A DNA stretch of 40,876 bases from JAWLCA01 sp050485905 (GCA_050485905.1 JBJHCH010000017.1:1-40876), one strand, 5' to 3'. Shown: positions 32,074-40,691, numbered from the stretch's first letter. Notes: generated by a model not told the origin, from the sequence alone. Made by a program: numbers and translations.

Positions 32074-32087
32074 CGTTTTGGGAACTC

Positions 32088-32690
32088 ATGTCCGATCTGA
32101 TCGCCAAGACCGCCATCGACCGGCGACTCGCCGCCATCGTCACCCCCGTGATCGAGGGGATGGGGTTCGAACTGGTGCGGCTGCGGCTGATGGGCGGCAA
32201 GCGCGCGACGTTGCAGATCATGGCCGACCGGCCCGGCGGCGGCATCGTGGTGGACGATTGCGCGAAGATCTCCACCGCCGTGTCGGCCGTGCTGGATGTC
32301 GAGGACCCGGTCGAGGATCCTTACGTGCTGGAGGTGTCCAGCCCCGGCATCGACCGGCCGCTGACCCGGCTGAAGGATTTCCGCGACTGGCAGGGCCATG
32401 AGGCGCGGCTGGAGACGGTCGAGCTGATCGACGGGCGGCGCCGGTTCAAGGGCGAGCTGGCGGGCGTCGAGGGCGACGAGGTGCTGATCGAGATCGAGGA
32501 AGGCACCATCGGGCTGCAGTTCGACTGGCTGTCGGATGCCAAGCTGATCCTGACCGACGAGCTGATCGCCGAGGTTTTGCGCGGCCGCAAGGCCGCCGGC
32601 ACCTTTACCGAGGCCGATTTCGACGAGATCGAGACCGACGAAGACGACGACGCCGGGGCGGAGGAAGACACCCGCCCGGCCGGCCACTGA
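32088..32690 (+). CDS. rimP: Ribosome maturation factor RimP
   Basis: RimP helps assemble the 30S subunit and is the usual first gene of the nusA-infB operon. The 200-residue protein has GMGFELVRLRLMGG, the acidic-aromatic substrate region VVDDCAKISTAVSAVLDVED, EVSSPGIDRPLTRLKDF (family signature) and an acidic, disordered C-terminal tail rich in Asp and Glu. I chose the ATG at 32088, preceded by GGGAAC, which gives the family N-terminus. nusA follows 22 bp later. Confidence 0.94.
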   Translation: MSDLIAKTAIDRRLAAIVTPVIEGMGFELVRLRLMGGKRATLQIMADRPGGGIVVDDCAKISTAVSAVLDVEDPVEDPYVLEVSSPGIDRPLTRLKDFRDWQGHEARLETVELIDGRRRFKGELAGVEGDEVLIEIEEGTIGLQFDWLSDAKLILTDELIAEVLRGRKAAGTFTEADFDEIETDEDDDAGAEEDTRPAGH

Positions 32691-32712
32691 CACCGCTTAG
32701 GGAGCGCACGAC

Positions 32713-34395
32713 ATGGCAATCACCTCTGCCAACCAGCTTGAACTTCTGCAGACCGCCGAGGCGGTGGCGCGCGAGAAGATGATCGACCCCGAACTGGTGG
32801 TCGAGGCGATGGAGGACAGCCTCGCCCGCGCGGCGAAGTCCCGCTACGGCGCCGAGATGGACATAAGGGTGAAGATCGACCGCAAGACCGGGCGCGCGAG
32901 CTTCACCCGCGTGCGCACCGTGGTCGAGGATGATGCGGTCGAGAACTATCAGGCCGAGATGACGGTGGAGCAGGCGAAGGCCTATTTCACCGAGGCGAAG
33001 CCGGGGCGCGAATCGTTCTGGCTGCGCGGCGGTGCCCGCATCGCGCCCGAGGGCGCGCCGCAGGTGGGCGACGAGTTCCACGAGGCCGTGCCGCCGGTGG
33101 ACATGGGCCGGATCGCCGCGCAATCGGCCAAGCAGGTGATCCTGCAGAAGGTCCGCGAGGCAGAGCGCGACCGGCAGTACGAGGAATTCAAGGACCGCGC
33201 CGGCACGATCATCAACGGCATCGTGCGGCGCGAGGAATACGGCAACATCATCGTCGATGTGGGCCGGGGCGAGGCGATCCTGCGCCGCAACGAGAAGATC
33301 GGCCGCGAAAGCTATCGCCCCAACGACCGCATCCGCTGCTACATCAAGGACGTGCGGCGCGAGCCGCGGGGGCCGCAGATCTTCCTGTCCCGCACCGCGC
33401 CCGAGTTCATGGCCGAACTGTTCAAGATGGAAGTGCCCGAGATCTATGATGGCATCATCGAGATCAAGGCCGTGGCCCGCGATCCCGGCAGCCGCGCCAA
33501 GATCGGCGTGATCAGCTACGATTCCAGCATCGACCCGGTCGGCGCCTGCGTCGGCATGCGCGGCAGCCGCGTGCAGGCGGTGGTGAACGAACTGCAGGGC
33601 GAGAAGATCGACATCATCCCGTGGAACGAGGATCAGGCGACGTTTCTGGTCAACGCGCTGCAGCCGGCCGAGGTATCGAAGGTCGTCATCGACGAGGATG
33701 CCGGCCGGATCGAGGTGGTGGTGCCCGACGAGCAGCTTTCGCTGGCCATCGGCCGGCGCGGCCAGAACGTGCGGCTGGCCAGCCAGTTGACGGGTCTGGA
33801 CATCGACATCCTGACCGAGGCCGAGGAAAGCCAGCGCCGTCAGGCCGAGTTCACTGAGCGGACCGAGATGTTCATGGAGCAGCTCGACGTCGATGAGATG
33901 ATGGCGCAGCTTCTGGTGGCCGAGGGCTTCACCAGCCTGGAAGAGGTGGCCTATGTCGAGGTGGACGAGCTGCTGTCCATCGACGGTTTCGACGACGAGA
34001 CGGCGGCCGAGCTGCAGGCCCGCGCCCGCGACCGGCTCGAAGAGGTCAACGCCAAGGCGCTGGAACATGCCCGCGAGCTGGGCGTCGAGGACAGCCTGAT
34101 CGCGTTCGAGGGGCTGACCCCGCAGATGGTCGAGGCGCTGGCCGAGGACGGCGTGAAGACGCTGGAGGACTTCGCCACCTGTGCCGACTGGGAACTGGCC
34201 GGCGGCTGGACCGTGCAGGACGGCAAGCGCGTCAAGGACGACGGCGTGCTGGAGAAGTTCGACATGAGCCTGGAAGAGGCGCAGCATCTGGTGATGACGG
34301 CGCGGATCATGCTGGGCTGGGTCGATCCCGCGGATCTGGAACAGGCCGAGGACGAGGACGCCGAGGCCACCGACGAAGAGACGCAGGAGGCGTGA
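32713..34395 (+). CDS. nusA: Transcription termination/antitermination protein NusA
   Basis: NusA binds RNA polymerase and controls pausing, termination and antitermination. Domains in order are the polymerase-binding N-terminal domain (about residues 1-130), an S1 domain (IINGIVRREEYGNIIVDVGR), two KH domains (KIGVISYD...GACVGMRGSRV and LSLAIGRRGQNVRLASQLTG), and helix-hairpin-helix/acidic repeats to the end. The C-terminus (EQAEDEDAEATDEE) is strongly acidic, as in other alphaproteobacteria. At 560 residues it is slightly long for the genus group. It sits between rimP and ylxR in the conserved order. Confidence 0.96.
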   Translation: MAITSANQLELLQTAEAVAREKMIDPELVVEAMEDSLARAAKSRYGAEMDIRVKIDRKTGRASFTRVRTVVEDDAVENYQAEMTVEQAKAYFTEAKPGRESFWLRGGARIAPEGAPQVGDEFHEAVPPVDMGRIAAQSAKQVILQKVREAERDRQYEEFKDRAGTIINGIVRREEYGNIIVDVGRGEAILRRNEKIGRESYRPNDRIRCYIKDVRREPRGPQIFLSRTAPEFMAELFKMEVPEIYDGIIEIKAVARDPGSRAKIGVISYDSSIDPVGACVGMRGSRVQAVVNELQGEKIDIIPWNEDQATFLVNALQPAEVSKVVIDEDAGRIEVVVPDEQLSLAIGRRGQNVRLASQLTGLDIDILTEAEESQRRQAEFTERTEMFMEQLDVDEMMAQLLVAEGFTSLEEVAYVEVDELLSIDGFDDETAAELQARARDRLEEVNAKALEHARELGVEDSLIAFEGLTPQMVEALAEDGVKTLEDFATCADWELAGGWTVQDGKRVKDDGVLEKFDMSLEEAQHLVMTARIMLGWVDPADLEQAEDEDAEATDEETQEA

Positions 34396-34402
34396 TCGCG
34401 GC

Positions 34403-35047
34403 ATGACCCGAGGCGGGCGCGACAGGCAGAGGGACGAGCCAGAGCGGCGCTGCATCGCCACCGGGGCGCGCGGGCCGAAGGCGGGGCTGATCCGCTTTGT
34501 CGTCGGCCCCGACGGCGCGGTGGTGCCCGACCTGCTGGACCGGCTGCCGGGCCGGGGCATCTGGGTCGCCGCCGACCGCGCCGTGCTGGACCGGGCGGCG
34601 AAGAAGGGCCTGTTCGCCCGCGCCGCGCGCCAGCCGGTGACGGTGCCCGAGGGGATGATCGAAAGCCTTGAGGCTGCGATGGCGCGGCGGGTGGTCGAAC
34701 TGATCTCGTTGGCCCGCAAGGGCGGCGCCGCGATTGCGGGCTTCGAGAAGGTGAAAGACTGGCTGACAAAGGGCGAGGCGGCGGTGCTGGTTCAGGCCGC
34801 CGACGGGTCGGCCCGCGGCAAGACGAAGCTGTGGCCGCCGGAACCGGAAGAGCCCGGCCAGACAACGTTCATCGGCTGCCTGACAGCCGCGGAATTGGGT
34901 TTGGCTTTCGGGCGGGAACATGTGATACATGCCGCGCTTGCGGCTGGTGGACTCACGACGCGTGTTGTAGAGGACGCCGCAAGGCTCGCCGGGTTGCGCG
35001 GGCAGACCGGCGGCGTGGCCGCCGAAAAGGATACGATAGACGGATGA
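34403..35047 (+). CDS. YlxR-family RNA-binding protein with L7Ae-like C-terminal half
   Basis: The N-terminal half is a YlxR (DUF448) domain with ERRCIATGARGPKAGLIRFV and PGRGIWVAADRAVL. The second half (from about residue 88, with RRVVELISLARKGGAAIAGF and GEAAVLVQAADGS) resembles the L7Ae/L30e RNA-binding fold. In alphaproteobacteria these are fused, whereas in Firmicutes they are separate genes between nusA and infB. YlxR proteins bind RNase P RNA in some bacteria; the role here is inferred. It starts 7 bp after nusA and its stop overlaps the infB start (ATGA). Confidence 0.9.
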   Translation: MTRGGRDRQRDEPERRCIATGARGPKAGLIRFVVGPDGAVVPDLLDRLPGRGIWVAADRAVLDRAAKKGLFARAARQPVTVPEGMIESLEAAMARRVVELISLARKGGAAIAGFEKVKDWLTKGEAAVLVQAADGSARGKTKLWPPEPEEPGQTTFIGCLTAAELGLAFGREHVIHAALAAGGLTTRVVEDAARLAGLRGQTGGVAAEKDTIDG

Positions 35048-37575
35048 GCGAAACAGACGGAAAGAAGCCCCTCGGGCTACGCGGCGCCAGTTCCGGCCAG
35101 GTGAAGCAGAGCTTCAGCCATGGCCGCACGAAAAGCGTCGTGGTGGAAACCAAGCGCAAGCGCGTGATCGTGCCGAAGCCCGGCGCGGCCCCTGGTGCGG
35201 CGGGTTCTGCCGCGAGCCAGCAGGCGAAGCCTGCGGGCGATCCGTCACGGCGTCCGGCCGGGATCAGCGATGCCGAGATGGACCGCCGGCTGAAGGCCGT
35301 GCAGGCCGCCAAGGCGCGCGAGGTCGAGGATGCCGCGGCGCGCGAGCGTGAAGAGCGCGAGCGCGAGGAAGATCGCCAGCGCCGCCGCGAGGAGATCGAG
35401 GCCAAGGAGCGCGAAGAGCGCGAGCACGAGGAATTCCTGCGCCGCAAGGCCGAGGAAGAGGAACGCGCCAAGGCCGAGGAAGCCGCGAGCGCCCGCAAGG
35501 CCGAGGAACAGGCGGCACCGGCCGCCGCGCCGGACGCCGTTGCTGCCGCACCGGCCCCGGCCGCCGAGCGCCCCGCAGGCGGTGCGCGCCCGTCGGCCCT
35601 GCCGCAGCGCAAGTCGGACCGCGAGCGCGAAGCCGACCGCGACAGCCGTGGCAAGGGCAAGGGTGATGCGGGCAACCGCCGCGCCGGCAAGCTGACGCTG
35701 AACGAGGCGCTGGCCGGTGAGGGCGGGCGCACCCGCAGCCTTGCGGCGATGAAGCGCAAGCAGGAACGCGCGCGGCAGAAGGCGATGGGCATGACCCACC
35801 GTGCCGAGAAGCAGTTCCGCGACGTGCAGTTGCCGGAAACCATCGTGGTGCAGGAACTGGCCAACCGGATGGCCGAACGCGCCGCCGACGTGGTGAAGTC
35901 GCTGATGAAGATGGGCGTGATGGCGACGATGAACCAGACCATCGACGCCGACACCGCCGAACTGGTGATCGAGGAGTTCGGTCACAAGGCGGTTCGCGTG
36001 TCCGATGCCGACGTGGAGCAGGTGATTCACACGGTCGAGGACAAGGCCGAAGACCTTGTGTCGCGCCCGCCGATCATCACGATCATGGGCCATGTCGATC
36101 ACGGCAAGACCAGCCTGCTGGATGCGATTCGCAAGACCAACGTCGTCTCGGGCGAGGCGGGCGGCATCACCCAGCACATCGGCGCCTATCAGGTGACGAC
36201 CGACTCGGGTGCGGTGCTGACCTTCCTCGACACGCCGGGCCACGCGGCCTTTACGTCGATGCGCGCACGCGGCGCGCAGGTGACGGATATCGTGGTGCTG
36301 GTGGTCGCCGCCGACGACGCGGTGATGCCGCAGACGGTCGAGGCGATCAACCACGCCAAGGCCGCCAAGGTGCCGATGATCGTGGCGATCAACAAGATCG
36401 ACAAGCCCGAGGCGAACCCCGACAAGGTTCGCACCGATCTGCTGCAGCACGAGGTCGTGGTGGAGAAGATGTCCGGCGAGGTGCAGGATGTCGAGGTCTC
36501 GGCGATCTCTGGCCAGGGGCTGGACGAGCTGCTGGAGGCGATCGCGCTGCAGGCGGAGATCCTGGAGCTGAAGGCCAACCCGAATCGCGCCGCCATGGGC
36601 GCCGTGATCGAGGCCAAGCTCGATGTCGGCCGCGGCCCGGTGGCCACGGTTCTGGTGCAGCACGGCACGCTGAAGCGCGGCGACATCTTTGTCGTGGGCG
36701 AACAGTGGGGCAAGGTGCGCGCGCTGATCAACGACAAGGGCGAGCGGGTGGACGAGGCCGGGCCGAGCGTTCCGGTCGAGGTGCTGGGCCTGAACGGCAC
36801 GCCCGAGGCCGGCGACGTGCTGAACGTCGTCGAGACCGAGGCGCAGGCGCGCGAGATCGCGGATTATCGCCATCAGGCGGCGCGCGACAAGCGCGCGGCA
36901 GCCGGCGCGGCAACGACCCTTGAACAGTTGATGGCCAAGGCCAAGGAAGATCAGAGCGTTTCGGAACTGCCGGTGGTGGTGAAGGCCGACGTGCAGGGCT
37001 CTGCCGAGGCGATCATCCAGGCGCTGGAGAAGGTCGGCAACGAGGAGGTCCGCGTGCGGGTGCTCCATTCCGGCGTCGGCGCGATCACCGAGTCGGATAT
37101 CGGCCTGGCCGAAGCCTCGGGCGCGCCGGTGATCGGCTTCAACGTCCGGGCGAACGCCCCGGCGCGCAACAGCGCCAACCAGAAGGGCGTGGAGATCCGC
37201 TACTATTCGGTGATCTACGATCTGGTGGATGACGTGAAGGCGGCGGCCTCGGGCCTGTTGTCGAACGAGATCCGCGAACGGTTCATCGGCTATGCGACGA
37301 TCAAGGAGGTCTTCAAGGTCACCGGCGTCGGCAAGGTCGCGGGCTGTCTGGTGACCGAGGGCGTGGCCCGCCGGTCGGCCGGGGTGCGCCTGCTGCGCGA
37401 CGACGTGGTGATCCACGAAGGCACGCTGAAGACGCTGAAGCGGTTCAAGGACGAGGTGAAGGAAGTCATCTCGGGCCAGGAATGCGGCATGGCCTTCGAG
37501 AATTACGACGACATCCGCCAGGGCGATGTCATCGAGATCTTCGAGCGCGAGGAAGTGGTGCGCAAGCTGGCCTGA
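35044..37575 (+). CDS. infB: Translation initiation factor IF-2
   Basis: IF2 is the GTPase that places initiator tRNA on the 30S subunit and joins the subunits. The 843-residue protein begins with the IF2-associated segment (KRKRVIVPK), then a long, highly charged Arg/Glu/Ala helix (about residues 80-165) typical of GC-rich species. The G domain follows with GHVDHGKTS near residue 348, DTPGHAAF near 396 and NKID near 449, then domains II-IV with QGSAEAIIQALEKVG and the tRNA-binding end ECGMAFENYDDIRQGD. The start is fixed by the 4-bp overlap with the preceding gene. Confidence 0.97.
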   Translation: MSETDGKKPLGLRGASSGQVKQSFSHGRTKSVVVETKRKRVIVPKPGAAPGAAGSAASQQAKPAGDPSRRPAGISDAEMDRRLKAVQAAKAREVEDAAAREREEREREEDRQRRREEIEAKEREEREHEEFLRRKAEEEERAKAEEAASARKAEEQAAPAAAPDAVAAAPAPAAERPAGGARPSALPQRKSDREREADRDSRGKGKGDAGNRRAGKLTLNEALAGEGGRTRSLAAMKRKQERARQKAMGMTHRAEKQFRDVQLPETIVVQELANRMAERAADVVKSLMKMGVMATMNQTIDADTAELVIEEFGHKAVRVSDADVEQVIHTVEDKAEDLVSRPPIITIMGHVDHGKTSLLDAIRKTNVVSGEAGGITQHIGAYQVTTDSGAVLTFLDTPGHAAFTSMRARGAQVTDIVVLVVAADDAVMPQTVEAINHAKAAKVPMIVAINKIDKPEANPDKVRTDLLQHEVVVEKMSGEVQDVEVSAISGQGLDELLEAIALQAEILELKANPNRAAMGAVIEAKLDVGRGPVATVLVQHGTLKRGDIFVVGEQWGKVRALINDKGERVDEAGPSVPVEVLGLNGTPEAGDVLNVVETEAQAREIADYRHQAARDKRAAAGAATTLEQLMAKAKEDQSVSELPVVVKADVQGSAEAIIQALEKVGNEEVRVRVLHSGVGAITESDIGLAEASGAPVIGFNVRANAPARNSANQKGVEIRYYSVIYDLVDDVKAAASGLLSNEIRERFIGYATIKEVFKVTGVGKVAGCLVTEGVARRSAGVRLLRDDVVIHEGTLKTLKRFKDEVKEVISGQECGMAFENYDDIRQGDVIEIFEREEVVRKLA

Positions 37576-37599
37576 CCGGCCTGTGCCCCTGCTGCGGTG

Positions 37600-37740
37600 T
37601 CAGGCGGCCTGTGCGCCGCCGACCGGGTATCCGGTGAACAGTTCCTTGCCGACGGCGACCACGATCCTGCCGTCGGTCAGGCTGCGCACGAATGTGCCTT
37701 GCACGAAGATGCAGCTGGCGATGACGATGGTGCGGATCAC
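37600..37740 (-). CDS. Small protein of unknown function (46 aa), GTG start
   Basis: This 46-codon gene begins with GTG at 37740, preceded by GGGAGGA at 7 bases, one of the best ribosome sites in the window. It encodes MIRTIVIASCIFVQGTFVRS, a short turn with SLTDGRIVVAVGKELFTGYP and an Ala-rich end. The pattern is a hydrophobic N-terminus with a Cys at position 10, then a beta-hairpin-like half. The IASC sequence looks like a lipobox, but the preceding segment is too short for a normal signal peptide. A minus-strand promoter lies just upstream. I believe similar short proteins occur in other Rhodobacteraceae, but cannot confirm. Function unknown. Confidence 0.6.
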   Translation of the reverse strand: MIRTIVIASCIFVQGTFVRSLTDGRIVVAVGKELFTGYPVGGAQAA

Positions 37741-37769
37741 AGGCAGTCCTCCCGTAGCCTACAACTCTC

Positions 37770-37798
37770 ACTATACTGCAGGTTGAACGTTACGTTAA
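37770..37798 (-). promoter_or_regulatory. Sigma-70-like promoter for the 46-residue protein gene
   Basis: On the minus strand TTAACG (37798-37793), a 17-bp spacer and TATAGT (37775-37770) precede the GTG start by about 30 bases. The -10 matches five of six consensus bases and the leader would be only about 23 bases. Confidence 0.5.
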
Positions 37799-37837
37799 CC
37801 CTGTTTTTGCGCGCTGCCGCTGGCTGCGGCAGCGGGG

Positions 37838-38236
37838 TCACAGCCAGTCGCGCAGGATCGGGATCAGCGGCAGGTCGGCGGGCGGCATCGGATGGTCGCG
37901 CAGGTGCTGCGGTCGCACCCATTTCAGCGCCTGCCCCTCGCGCGAATGCACCTGCCCGCCCCATTTCCGGCAGGCGAACAGCGGCATCAGCAGGTGGAAG
38001 TCGGGGTAGGAATGGCTGGCGAAGGTCAGCGGCGCGAGGCAGGAGGCCCAGGTCTCGATCCCCAGTTCCTCGTGCAACTCACGGATGAGCGCGGCCTCGG
38101 GCGTCTCTCCCGGCTCCACCTTGCCGCCGGGAAATTCCCACAGGCCGGCCATCGACTTTCCCTCGGGGCGCTGGGCCAGCAGCACCCGGCCATCGGCATC
38201 GATCAGCGCGACGGCCGAGACGAGGACGACCTTCAC
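37838..38236 (-). CDS. mutT: 8-oxo-dGTP diphosphatase MutT-type Nudix hydrolase
   Basis: MutT hydrolyses 8-oxo-dGTP, preventing A:T to C:G mutations. The product has VLLAQRPEGKSMAGLWEFPG directly before a complete Nudix box (GKVEPGETPEAALIRELHEE then LGIE), the SMAGLWEFPGGK feature of true MutT, and a C-terminal HPMPPADLPLI typical of MutT. I start at the GTG at 38236, which gives MKVVLVSAVALI and leaves 4 bp after argJ. An ATG at 38278 inside argJ would add 14 Ser/Thr-rich residues unlike the family. The product is 132 residues. Confidence 0.9.
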   Translation of the reverse strand: MKVVLVSAVALIDADGRVLLAQRPEGKSMAGLWEFPGGKVEPGETPEAALIRELHEELGIETWASCLAPLTFASHSYPDFHLLMPLFACRKWGGQVHSREGQALKWVRPQHLRDHPMPPADLPLIPILRDWL

Positions 38237-38240
38237 CGGG

Positions 38241-39578
38241 CTATGAGCGATAGTCGGCGTTGATGTCGATGTAGCCATGGGTCAGGTCGCAGGTCCAGAC
38301 CGTGGCCGCGCCCTTGCCCAGGCCCAGGTCGACGCCGATCTGCAACTCCTGCCCCGTCATGTGGGCGGTCGTCGCGGCCTCGTCATAGCTTTCGGCACGC
38401 TGCCCGGCCTCGGCCACCACCACGTCGCCAAAGCGGATCGCCAGAAGATCACGGTCGGCTTTTGCGCCCGACTTGCCCACCGCCATCACGATCCGGCCCC
38501 AGTTCGCATCCTCGCCGGCAATCGCGGTCTTCACCAGCGGCGAATTGGCGATGGACAGCGCGACCTTGCGCGCATCGGCCTCGTCGGCGGCCCCGGTCAC
38601 GGCAACCTCGACGAACTTCGTCGCCCCCTCGCCGTCGCGGACCACCTGATGCGCCAGATCCAGCATCACCTGATGCAGCGCGGCGGCAAAGGCGCGGGCG
38701 GTCTTGCCCCGCAGGTCGCCCACTGCCGGCCCCTGCCCGGTTGCCGCCACCAGCACGGTGTCGGAGGTCGAGGTGTCGCTGTCCACGGTGATGCAGTTGA
38801 AGGTCTGGTCGACCGCGCGGCTGACCATCTTCTGCAGCGGCTTTGCCGCGATCTGCGCATCGGTGAAGATATAGACCAGCATCGTCGCCATGTCGGGCGC
38901 GATCATCCCCGACCCCTTGGCGATGCCGGCAATATGGATCGTCCCGCCCTCGGCCTGCACCATCGCCGCCGCGCCCTTGGGGAAGGTGTCGGTGGTCATG
39001 ATCGCCTGCGCTGCGCCCTCGATCCCGTCGGGCGACAGCTTGCCGGCCAGATCGTCGATGGCGGCGACGATCCGGTCGTGGGGCAGCGGCTCTCCGATCA
39101 CCCCGGTTGAGGCCGAGAACACGCGCCCGGCGGGCACGCCCAGCTTTTCGGCCACGGCCTCTGTCACCGCGGTGACGGATTCCGCGCCAGCGGCCCCGGT
39201 GAAGGCATTGGCATTGCCGGAATTCACGATGATCGCGGCGCCGCCCTTGCCGTCGTCATCGGCCAGCTTCGCCTCGCAGTCCAGCACCGCCGCCGACCGC
39301 GTGGCCGACCGGGTGAAGGCGCCCGCGATGGCCGCGCCGGGGGCCAGCCGGGCCAGCATCACATCGGTGCGGCCCGCATAGCGCACCCCGGCCGCCCCGG
39401 CCGCGAATTCCACCCCGTCGATGACCGGCAGGCCGGGAAAGCCGCCCTTGGGCGCAAGGGGCGAGACGGGCAGCGACTTCTTCTTGCCGCCGGTGACCGC
39501 CTTGGCAGCCTTGCCCAACTTCTTCCTGAGCGCCTTTGCCTCGCGCTTCAGTGCCTTAAGCTTGTCTTTCGCGCCCAT
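38241..39578 (-). CDS. argJ: Bifunctional ornithine acetyltransferase / N-acetylglutamate synthase ArgJ
   Basis: ArgJ recycles the acetyl group in arginine synthesis. It is made as a precursor that cuts itself into two chains at the Ala-Thr bond of the KGSGMIAPDMATMLV motif (about residue 228), which is intact. Other landmarks are VNSGNANAFTG, SASTGVIGEPLP and the C-terminal GRIVMAVGKSGA and HGYIDINADYRS. The ATG at 39578 adds a lysine-rich stretch (KDKLKALKREAKALRKKLGK and on to GGKKKSLP, residues 4-36) before the usual VSPLAPKGG start, making 445 residues. No strong ribosome site decides between this and a shorter form. It lies between the PpiC-like gene and mutT. Confidence 0.93.
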   Translation of the reverse strand: MGAKDKLKALKREAKALRKKLGKAAKAVTGGKKKSLPVSPLAPKGGFPGLPVIDGVEFAAGAAGVRYAGRTDVMLARLAPGAAIAGAFTRSATRSAAVLDCEAKLADDDGKGGAAIIVNSGNANAFTGAAGAESVTAVTEAVAEKLGVPAGRVFSASTGVIGEPLPHDRIVAAIDDLAGKLSPDGIEGAAQAIMTTDTFPKGAAAMVQAEGGTIHIAGIAKGSGMIAPDMATMLVYIFTDAQIAAKPLQKMVSRAVDQTFNCITVDSDTSTSDTVLVAATGQGPAVGDLRGKTARAFAAALHQVMLDLAHQVVRDGEGATKFVEVAVTGAADEADARKVALSIANSPLVKTAIAGEDANWGRIVMAVGKSGAKADRDLLAIRFGDVVVAEAGQRAESYDEAATTAHMTGQELQIGVDLGLGKGAATVWTCDLTHGYIDINADYRS

Positions 39579-39627
39579 CCGACCCGTTCCCGATTCTGCC
39601 CCGCGCCCTGCCCGGCCCTGTGCCGTA

Positions 39628-40488
39628 TCAGTCGGCCAGCAATGTCTGATCGCGCAGAAGCGCCGGGTCAATCCCGTCCGCGCTGCGTGTCACCTCGGCC
39701 TGGGCGGTGACCGATTCGATATGGCTCTGGACGGCGCCATCGCGCAACTCGCCGGCGATGGTGTCGCGCACCTCGTCCAGCGTCGGTGCCGTGGCCAGCC
39801 GGGTATCGTTCAGCCGCACCAGATGCCAGCCGAACTGGGTCTGCACCGGATCGGAAACCTGCCCGACCTCCAGCGCCAGAACCGCCTCCTCGAACTCGGG
39901 CACCATCATGCCCAGCCCGAACCAGCCCAGCGCACCGCCGTTGGCTGCCGCGCCATCGGTCGAATGTTCGCGCGCCACTTCGCCGAAATCCGCACCCGCG
40001 TCGATCTGCGCCTTCAGCTCGGCGGACTGTTCCTCGGTCTCGACCAGAATATGCGCGGCATTGTATTCGCGCCCCGGCTCGAAATCGGCAAACCGGGCGT
40101 CATAGGCTTCGCGCAGGGATTCTTCGGTCACCGCGCCCTCGGCCACGCGGCCCAGCGCCGCCGCCGCGATGAAGGATCGGTTCTCGTTCTCCAGCGCCAG
40201 CTTCTCGCGCCGGGTCAGCTCGTCGGACATCGACTGCGCCAGCGCCTCTTGCTGGATCGCCTGCTCCAGCAGGCCGCCGAACAATGCCTCGTCGGGAAGC
40301 TGCCGGTATTGCTGCGGCAACTGGCCGCGCAGCACGATCAGATGGCCCAGCGTGATCTCGGTCCCGTTGACGCTGGCGACCACGGTTTCCGCCGTCACCG
40401 GGGGCTGCGCATCGTCCTGGGCCGCGCCCGGCAGCGCCAGAGTGGCCGAAAGCGCCGCGCCCAGCAAAAGTCCCGCACGATTTGCCAT
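39628..40488 (-). CDS. PpiC-type (parvulin) peptidyl-prolyl isomerase, exported
   Basis: This is a 286-residue periplasmic folding factor. A Sec signal peptide (NRAGLLLGAALSATLALPGA, cleavage near AAQ) is followed by a SurA-like N-terminal helical part (VNGTEITLGHLIVLRGQLP) and a parvulin domain with AAHILVETEEQSAELKAQI, FGEVAREHSTDGAAANGGAL, GWFGLGMMVPEFEEAV and the closing TQFGWHLVRLND. All the usual domain landmarks are present. The ATG at 40488 has GGGAAGGG about 5-6 bases upstream. It probably assists outer-membrane or secreted proteins. argJ follows 49 bp later, and secA diverges from it. Confidence 0.92.
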   Translation of the reverse strand: MANRAGLLLGAALSATLALPGAAQDDAQPPVTAETVVASVNGTEITLGHLIVLRGQLPQQYRQLPDEALFGGLLEQAIQQEALAQSMSDELTRREKLALENENRSFIAAAALGRVAEGAVTEESLREAYDARFADFEPGREYNAAHILVETEEQSAELKAQIDAGADFGEVAREHSTDGAAANGGALGWFGLGMMVPEFEEAVLALEVGQVSDPVQTQFGWHLVRLNDTRLATAPTLDEVRDTIAGELRDGAVQSHIESVTAQAEVTRSADGIDPALLRDQTLLAD

Positions 40489-40528
40489 GAAAACCCTTCC
40501 CGTCCTGCTTGCCGCCACGGGGGCGGCG

Positions 40529-40557
40529 TTGACACGCCATGGGCGGCCCCTTACATC
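40529..40557 (+). promoter_or_regulatory. Possible secA promoter
   Basis: A perfect TTGACA (40529-40534) is followed after 17 bp by TACATC (40552-40557), a poor -10 with three of six matches. It lies about 135 bp upstream of the secA ATG. The rest of the 203-bp divergent gap shows nothing else I can name. Confidence 0.4.
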
Positions 40558-40691
40558 GCGCCATGGTCCGGCACATGGCCGGGCGACCGCCGCTCACCGC
40601 CCTTCTAGGCCGGGCATCGGGGGGCGGCAAGGCAAGAGCGTCACACATTCCCGTAACGCCACCCGCGGCGGGGCGCCTAGGCGGAGAGCAC

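Noticed and set aside
31950..32087. In-frame N-terminal extension of RimP with a GGGGAG site
   Set aside because: The extra 46 residues are unlike any RimP and would be translated through an intrinsic terminator. The ATG at 32088 gives the family N-terminus.
32605..34719. 704-codon minus-strand open frame opposite nusA and ylxR
   Set aside because: Same reason: composition of a complementary-strand shadow, no recognisable motifs.
35245..37416. 723-codon open frame on the minus strand opposite infB
   Set aside because: It is a high-GC mirror frame with His/Arg/Leu-rich composition and no domains. infB on the other strand is certain.
37808..37837. 9-bp GC-rich hairpin after mutT (GCTGCCGC region)
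   Set aside because: It is a strong stem but has no T-run in the minus direction, so it is not called a terminator.
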